Source: JBFMAE01 sp040756085
Lineage (GTDB): Bacteria > Desulfobacterota > BSN033 > UBA1163
Direction of reading: 5' to 3'
Length of the DNA stretch: 17,719 nt
Assembly (NCBI GenBank): GCA_040756085.1
Contig: JBFMAE010000086.1
Span: 1-17,719 of the forward strand
The translations under genes were made by a program, and so were the position numbers. The stretch's first letter is position 1, and every line of letters starts with the position of its first letter. Of this stretch, positions 13,807 through 17,719 are shown piece by piece. The notes under the pieces were generated by a model. The model was given only the letters and a program-made list of their open reading frames with translations. It was not told where the DNA came from and made no database searches.

Positions 13807-14487
13807 TATCTTCGTATCGATCAGATTCCCATCTTTTAAGAGGAAGATGGTCTCACTATAATCGAGGAAGACAGGATCATGACTTGAAACTATAATCGTC
13901 TTCCCTTTACTTTTAAGGTCCCCAAGAATTTCTAAGAGGATTTTGATCGATTCGGCATCGATGTTGGAGGTGGGTTCATCGGCAATCACAATTTCAGGAT
14001 CATTGATTAAAGCCCTGGCAATAGCAACCCTCTGCTGCTCCCCTCCGGACATCTGTTCAGGAGGATGGCCTATCCTCTTTTCCAATTTCAATTGGTTTAA
14101 TAACTCCATCGATCTTCCCCACCTCTCCCTCTCCATCACCCCGAGGGGAAGTAATGGGAAGGCTACATTTTCCCAGGCAGGCAGACGTGGCAAGAGGTTG
14201 AAGTTCTGGAAAATCAAACCAAAGGTCTTTTGGCGAATCCGGGAGAGCTGGACATCCGAATACTTTGAGATATCTTCTCCATAAAGAAAGATTCTGCCAT
14301 GAGTTGGACGGTCGATCGTGCTGATCAGATTGAGAAGACTTGTTTTCCCCGAACCTGAAGGACCTCGAATCAGAACAAAACGGTTTTTAAAAATCTCCAG
14401 GTCAATCTGATTTAAGGCCCGAACCTCTTCGGGCCTTCCCGGATTATAAATTTTATCTACCTTCTCTGTTCGAACGATCGTTTCCAT
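13786..14487 (-). CDS. MacB/LolD-type ABC transporter ATP-binding protein
   Basis: 233 residues from ATG 14487. Walker A is GPSGSGKT (42-49), Q-loop Q94 (FQNFNLLPRL), signature MSGGEQQRVAIARAL (146-160, the leading M replacing the usual L), Walker B IVIADE (E171) and switch H203 (SSHD). The order and the LISTIDRPTHGRI block place it in the LolD/MacB branch, which powers extrusion or lipoprotein release without transporting through the membrane core. The start overlaps the permease stop by one base (TAATG), so the subunits are coupled. An upstream in-frame extension exists but is permease sequence in another frame. The C-terminus runs into a palindromic repeat. Confidence 0.93.
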   Translation of the reverse strand: METIVRTEKVDKIYNPGRPEEVRALNQIDLEIFKNRFVLIRGPSGSGKTSLLNLISTIDRPTHGRIFLYGEDISKYSDVQLSRIRQKTFGLIFQNFNLLPRLPAWENVAFPLLPLGVMERERWGRSMELLNQLKLEKRIGHPPEQMSGGEQQRVAIARALINDPEIVIADEPTSNIDAESIKILLEILGDLKSKGKTIIVSSHDPVFLDYSETIFLLKDGNLIDTKIILPTPL

Positions 14488-15656
14488 TAACGCATCGCCT
14501 CTACAGGAGGTACCGTAGCTGTCCTCCAGGTGGAATATAGGCTTCCCACCATCGTCAAGACAATGGCAAAGAGGAAGGCGAAAAATGATGGCAATGGAAG
14601 AAATCGGGATGGGACGGGGAAGGGGGCCATCAACCCGATTTCTGCAATGAAGAACTGAGCGATGAATGCCCCATTGAACCATTTCAGCCAGGCCATTGCC
14701 AAAAGGATAGCCAGTGGAGCGCCCGTGAGGCTGACGACGAGGTTTTCCATGGCCACCATTTCCATCACCTCTTGCGTCTGCCAACCCGTTGCCTTCAACA
14801 CACCAATCTCTTTTCTCCTCTCCGTCTGACCAAATCCAGAGATGACCAGAAGGGCAGGGATCGCAAGGGCGAAGGCGACGGTATAGAGAGCGGTAAATAC
14901 GCCAGCCTTATAATTAAAACCTCTTTGAAAATATCTCTTGACTAAGGTCTTATCCTGGACTCTCAAGGGGGGATCAGATCGATCATGATTTGAGGCCCTC
15001 GTCTCCTCCTGAATCTCCTCTGCTAATTTCGTGGCATATCCAGGCCTTGTATAGATGAGAATATCGGTCGCCTTCCCTCTCATTTGGAAAAATTCCGCAG
15101 CATCTTCGAAGGCCATCAAAATCAGGTTAGCACTCCATATCGATGCATCGGCATCAAAAAAACCTGCCACTCGAAAGAGTTTCGAAGGATTAACCGAAAG
15201 GGAGAAACGAACGCCGAGCTGTAAGCGGAATTCTTTTGCCAGACCTTTTCCAATGATCGCTTCACCTCTCTCACGGAACATCCCTCCCTGGTCGAGACGG
15301 ATCGATTTGGGTAGGGTCTCGGGAAGGATACCAACGATCGTAACCAGTCGATTGGCAAAATAGGTTCTTCCAACGATTCGAGGAAAGACCTTTGTCACTC
15401 CATCCATTTTTCTAAAACGTTCGAGGTAATCGAGGGAGATGGGGGCATTGCTTCCAAAATAATCCGAGGTTACATAGATGTCGGCTCCTTCCTCAACGGA
15501 GATTAAGGATTGAAATTTAATTCCCTCAGAGATTGAAATGGCGGTGACGAAAGGAAAGAGAACAGCAATGAGGCAGAGAATAAGAACAATGCTCCGGACT
15601 TTATTTCTGATGATATTCCCAACTGCAGTAAAAAGAAGATTGAGGTGTCGGCTCAT
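14487..15656 (-). CDS. FtsX/MacB-like ABC transporter permease
   Basis: 389 residues. A first membrane helix at about 21-42 is followed by a periplasmic MacB-core-like domain (45-245, with TSDYFGSNAPISLDYLERFRK, VTIVGILPET and a RGEAIIGKGLAKEF block). Three more helices follow, near 250-275, 305-328 and 355-377. The FtsX-domain signature ERRKEIGVLKATGWQ lies after helix 2, and the protein ends WRTATVPPVEAMR, as such permeases do. With the ATPase it forms a mechanotransmission-type complex acting on periplasmic substrates. Given the neighbours, the substrate is probably a NosL-like lipoprotein or a metal-loaded partner. This parallels nosDFY accessory transporters in role only: NosY is a different permease family. 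Confidence 0.9.
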   Translation of the reverse strand: MSRHLNLLFTAVGNIIRNKVRSIVLILCLIAVLFPFVTAISISEGIKFQSLISVEEGADIYVTSDYFGSNAPISLDYLERFRKMDGVTKVFPRIVGRTYFANRLVTIVGILPETLPKSIRLDQGGMFRERGEAIIGKGLAKEFRLQLGVRFSLSVNPSKLFRVAGFFDADASIWSANLILMAFEDAAEFFQMRGKATDILIYTRPGYATKLAEEIQEETRASNHDRSDPPLRVQDKTLVKRYFQRGFNYKAGVFTALYTVAFALAIPALLVISGFGQTERRKEIGVLKATGWQTQEVMEMVAMENLVVSLTGAPLAILLAMAWLKWFNGAFIAQFFIAEIGLMAPFPVPSRFLPLPSFFAFLFAIVLTMVGSLYSTWRTATVPPVEAMR

Positions 15657-15672
15657 ATCACCTGTTTTATTT

Positions 15673-15752
15673 CACCTCATCTTTCTCCTCTCCTCCCTTT
15701 GAGGGAGAGGTCGCTTACGCTCCATAGCTTTAGCGACGGAGCAGTTGAGGTG
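15673..15752. repeat. Palindromic intergenic repeat before the permease gene
   Basis: CACCTCA (15673-15679) pairs with TGAGGTG (15746-15752). Inside are CTCTCC-type arms around 15688-15710 and GTCGCT (15710-15715) / AGCGAC (15732-15737). The upstream small gene reads into the repeat, which provides its last residues and stop. Similar CTCACCTCAA...GAGGGAG repeats are frequent in intergenic DNA of this bacterial group (from memory). Confidence 0.55.
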
Positions 15753-16074
15753 AGGGGGAAATAAAGAATTGATTGACAGGGATCTCCTCAAAGTAGGAAA
15801 CCGTTGCGGTTCGATCCGGACCATAGGAGTATCCACCGGGGATTGGCCATATAATGGAATCATCGACAGGTTGGATTCGTGGATCGAAGTTGATGAAGTT
15901 CCAGATAGGGCAACTAATGGCTCCCATCCCAACCCCTCCCACCATCCTCTGAAAGGTGATCATTTGATCTGTCTTGATCCTCATCCAGGAATATTGATCC
16001 CATGCCATGGCCAGGATGGTCAAACAGACCAAAACCATTAAAAAGAGTAAATAGAATCGTATTTTTTTGCCCAT
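15730..16074 (-). CDS. Small membrane-anchored protein of unknown function
   Basis: 114 residues. Residues 5-24 are a hydrophobic anchor or signal (FYLLFLMVLVCLTILAMAW). The remainder is predicted to face the periplasm: YSWMRIKTDQMITFQRMVGG, GAISCPIWNFINFDPRIQP, and a Tyr/Pro-rich segment. I recognise no domain. It has a single cysteine in the mature part, so it is unlikely to bind metal by itself. Its place between a NosL-like protein and the permease suggests an accessory subunit. The last ten or so residues (SPSPQLLRR) are encoded by a palindromic repeat, so the ancestral C-terminus was different. ATG 16074 lacks a clear Shine-Dalgarno. Confidence 0.55.
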   Translation of the reverse strand: MGKKIRFYLLFLMVLVCLTILAMAWDQYSWMRIKTDQMITFQRMVGGVGMGAISCPIWNFINFDPRIQPVDDSIIWPIPGGYSYGPDRTATVSYFEEIPVNQFFISPSPQLLRR

Positions 16075-16150
16075 AAATAAAAATGGTTATGAGGTCGAGG
16101 TAAGGAGGCCCGTTTTAGGATTTAAGAGAATATTGTTTAACGGAGACGAT

Positions 16151-16224
16151 GCTCGTATCGAAGCAAGAAACTTGAAAATAGATGCTCGAGTATCCAGTGT
16201 CCAAAAACGAGATTCGATACGAGC
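16151..16224. repeat. 12-bp perfect inverted repeat in the NosL set
   Basis: GCTCGTATCGAA (16151-16162) and TTCGATACGAGC (16213-16224) enclose 50 nt that contain a related GATGCTCGAGTATCCAG block. It fills most of the 220-bp gap between the NosL-like gene and the small membrane protein gene. No gene is visible in that gap. Confidence 0.6.
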
Positions 16225-16295
16225 TTCAACAACGATAACCGGGCTTTCTTTGCTACTGGCATCTTTACCTTAACCCTTGGACCAAGGACTTTTAA

Positions 16296-16736
16296 TTATT
16301 TCATCTGCCCTTTCCATATTTCCAGGGCTTCCTGATAGGTTACCACTTTCCCCCCAAAGCCCTTCTGAAATTTTTCAGCATTGGCCCTTGTTACAAAGGA
16401 GATAAAACCCGGAGCCATATCTGTAATGACGGTGCTTTTATAAACATAGAATCCCTTTTGAGCGTCGAAGGATCGATTGCTCAAAAGATCTGTCGCCGTG
16501 GCAGATTTGAACTTTTCTTTGAGCCTCAGATGGAGGGTGAGGCCGCATTGAACACCACAAGTTACAAATTCCTCACCCTCCATTGTCGTCACAACATATC
16601 TTGTATGAGGATATTTTGATACATCCATTCCACAGAGAATGCATCGTTTGATCTCCCCCGCCCATGATAAAGTACTGATGATGAAGATGAGCAGGACCCA
16701 CAGAATTAATTTATTAATCAAATTTTTCATCCACAT
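16296..16736 (-). CDS. NosL-like copper-binding protein
   Basis: 146 residues from ATG 16736, preferred because GGGAG lies 7 nt upstream; ATG 16754 would add 6 residues. A signal peptide (KNLINKLILWVLLIFIISTLSWA) ends in SWA-GE, without a lipobox cysteine. NosL features are C32-IL-C35-G-M37-D, FVT-C60-GVQ-C64-G, RSFDAQKGFYVYKSTVITDMAPGF and an end block ANAEKFQKGFGGKVVTYQEAL. CxxCxM plus a second C-x3-C could bind Cu(I). It is spaced about 40 bp from the upstream NosL-cytochrome fusion, and the two proteins align closely at all four cysteines and the methionine. The likely role is periplasmic copper delivery, with no cognate cuproenzyme in view. Confidence 0.82.
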   Translation of the reverse strand: MWMKNLINKLILWVLLIFIISTLSWAGEIKRCILCGMDVSKYPHTRYVVTTMEGEEFVTCGVQCGLTLHLRLKEKFKSATATDLLSNRSFDAQKGFYVYKSTVITDMAPGFISFVTRANAEKFQKGFGGKVVTYQEALEIWKGQMK

Positions 16737-16776
16737 GTTTATTCTCCCATTCACCTTTAACCATCACTATCACCAA

Positions 16777-17520
16777 TCATTTTGTTGGCCTTAGACTCCA
16801 GATGTAGAGAGTGATGGAATGAAGCCCCTTTTCATCGATTTTTCCTTCATAACCCGGCATTCCTGGAACTCCCTTCACAATCGCTTCTTTAATTTTGACT
16901 CGACTGTCCATTTTTTTTGAAAATGCTGGAGTATTCCATCCCGATGCGGATCCACCTTTGCCTTCCTCACCATGGCATTTGTAACATCCCTGCTTTCCTG
17001 CCAGATCCTTACCCATCTTAGCCATATTAGTCACTTTGGCCATAATCATCTTTCTGTCCGATCCCATATCAGAAAGCGTCCGGTTCAACGCATCATCGAA
17101 TGTTCCAATCGTTCCTCCATGCTTTTGTTGATATTTTTTGGCATCATCCAGTGATAAGAAGGCGATCTTGCCGACAGCCGTCATCACTCCAGGAATATCA
17201 CTTCCAATCAGCCAGTGGCCCTTTTTTGCATCGATCCATTTTTTCGTTTCGTAATCCACAACCTCCCATTGATCGACCTCAGCAGGCTTCTTTTCATAAA
17301 CCTGAGCAGCGCAGAAGATGCTGCAAGTTTGAACCTTTGTTCCATCTGAAAGAGTGAGGCGATTGCTCGTCTGATGATACATCTTTAAGTTCATACTGCA
17401 TAAGGGACACCATCTGGGTTCTTCTTTAGCTTCGATGTTGAAGGAGAAGAATATAAAAAGGTTAATCCATAATATAACAAAACCTATCGCCATCAAATAG
17501 AAACTTTTATTTTTTTTCAT
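16777..17520 (-). CDS. NosL-like domain fused to a monohaem cytochrome c
   Basis: 247 residues. An N-terminal signal or anchor covers residues 6-30. Residues 35-145 are NosL-like: C38-PL-C41-S-M43-N, VQT-C66-SIF-C70-A, DAKKGHWLIGSDIPGVMTAVGKIAF and SLDDAKKYQQKHGG. After a short linker, residues 165-245 are a class I cytochrome c with haem site C179-YK-C182-H183 and probable axial ligand M221 (GVPGMPGY). The fusion directly joins a Cu(I)-type site to an electron carrier, which suggests copper redox control or electron delivery to the same partner. It is the first gene of the set, with a good GGAGGG 8 nt before ATG 17520. Confidence 0.85.
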   Translation of the reverse strand: MKKNKSFYLMAIGFVILWINLFIFFSFNIEAKEEPRWCPLCSMNLKMYHQTSNRLTLSDGTKVQTCSIFCAAQVYEKKPAEVDQWEVVDYETKKWIDAKKGHWLIGSDIPGVMTAVGKIAFLSLDDAKKYQQKHGGTIGTFDDALNRTLSDMGSDRKMIMAKVTNMAKMGKDLAGKQGCYKCHGEEGKGGSASGWNTPAFSKKMDSRVKIKEAIVKGVPGMPGYEGKIDEKGLHSITLYIWSLRPTK

Positions 17521-17580
17521 TTTTCAACCCTCCAATATAGAAATTTATAAAAATGCATCTGCATGGATACATTACGAATG

Positions 17581-17610
17581 GATATATTTCATAAATATTT
17601 TTTTTCACAA
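17581..17610 (-). promoter_or_regulatory. Weak promoter candidate for the NosL set
   Basis: On the minus strand TTGTGA (17610-17605), an 18-nt spacer and TATATC (17586-17581), each 4/6 to consensus. The 198 bp upstream of ATG 17520 is very AT-rich and contains an 11-nt direct repeat (ATGGATACATT 17563, ATGGATATATT 17578) that may be a regulator site. Confidence 0.25.
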
Positions 17611-17719
17611 TAAAAAGGGTATTTATCGGGTTAGATGGAAGATCACGAGGGGTGTTCTGGTGGGGTTAAATATACTTGAGAATATAATTTGTAAGGGATT
17701 GGTAAAAAGTGATGAATTT

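Overview
The window looks like a piece of an anaerobic, moderately AT-rich Desulfobacterota (delta-proteobacterial) or related genome. This is inferred from gene content typical of that group: a SAP/Cys small protein, DUF2914, an MtaA-type methyltransferase, NosL-type lipoproteins, a c-type cytochrome, B12-radical SAM, and many short palindromic intergenic repeats. No rRNA, tRNA or CRISPR array is visible. A run of 10 N inside the group II intron is an assembly join, so linkage between 1-6955 and 6966-17719 is not fully secure. LEFT PART (1-5.9 kb, all plus strand), an accessory and decaying region. A small SAP-domain protein and an exported DUF2914 protein are followed by a three-hairpin palindromic repeat. 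Next comes a DUF6883/DUF4926 pair whose first gene has two in-frame TAG stops. A B12-binding radical SAM gene is bracketed by near-identical short repeats that resemble insertion-sequence ends. Then come about 960 bp without an intact gene, holding a terminator-like hairpin and the relic of a second copy of the Rossmann-fold gene found at 9.4 kb. Last is a SEC-C protein with a possible PD-(D/E)XK nuclease core. MIDDLE (5.9-9.4 kb): a group II intron of about 1.84 kb (reverse transcriptase/maturase without an HNH domain, recognisable domain V) and a stand-alone Fic AMP-transferase. The Fic promoter is embedded in two copies of TAAGTCAA-N6-TTGACTTA and gives a nearly leaderless message, which suggests autorepression through the Fic protein's C-terminal winged helix. 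RIGHT PART (9.4-17.5 kb, all minus strand): two consecutive gene sets. The first transcribed set (17520 to 12278) encodes a NosL-cytochrome c fusion, a NosL-like protein, a small membrane-anchored protein, a MacB/LolC-like permease with its ATPase, an eight-helix membrane protein with an HHCxxC motif, and a NosL-like lipoprotein. All three NosL-like proteins share a [Y/T]C-x3-C motif, so the set looks like an envelope system for copper (or haem/thiol) trafficking, although no nosZ or other cuproenzyme lies in the window. The second set (12191 to 9405) follows a plausible promoter. It encodes an MtaA/CmuA-type methylcobalamin methyltransferase, a ureohydrolase-fold protein with all metal ligands but a divergent active-site loop, and a Rossmann protein with a Cys cluster. 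The first two are only 2 bp apart, suggesting an undescribed one-carbon or nitrogen pathway. The most interesting items are the NosL set, the methyltransferase/ureohydrolase/Rossmann set with its relic paralogue, the Fic operator, and the decaying DUF6883/DUF4926 pair.
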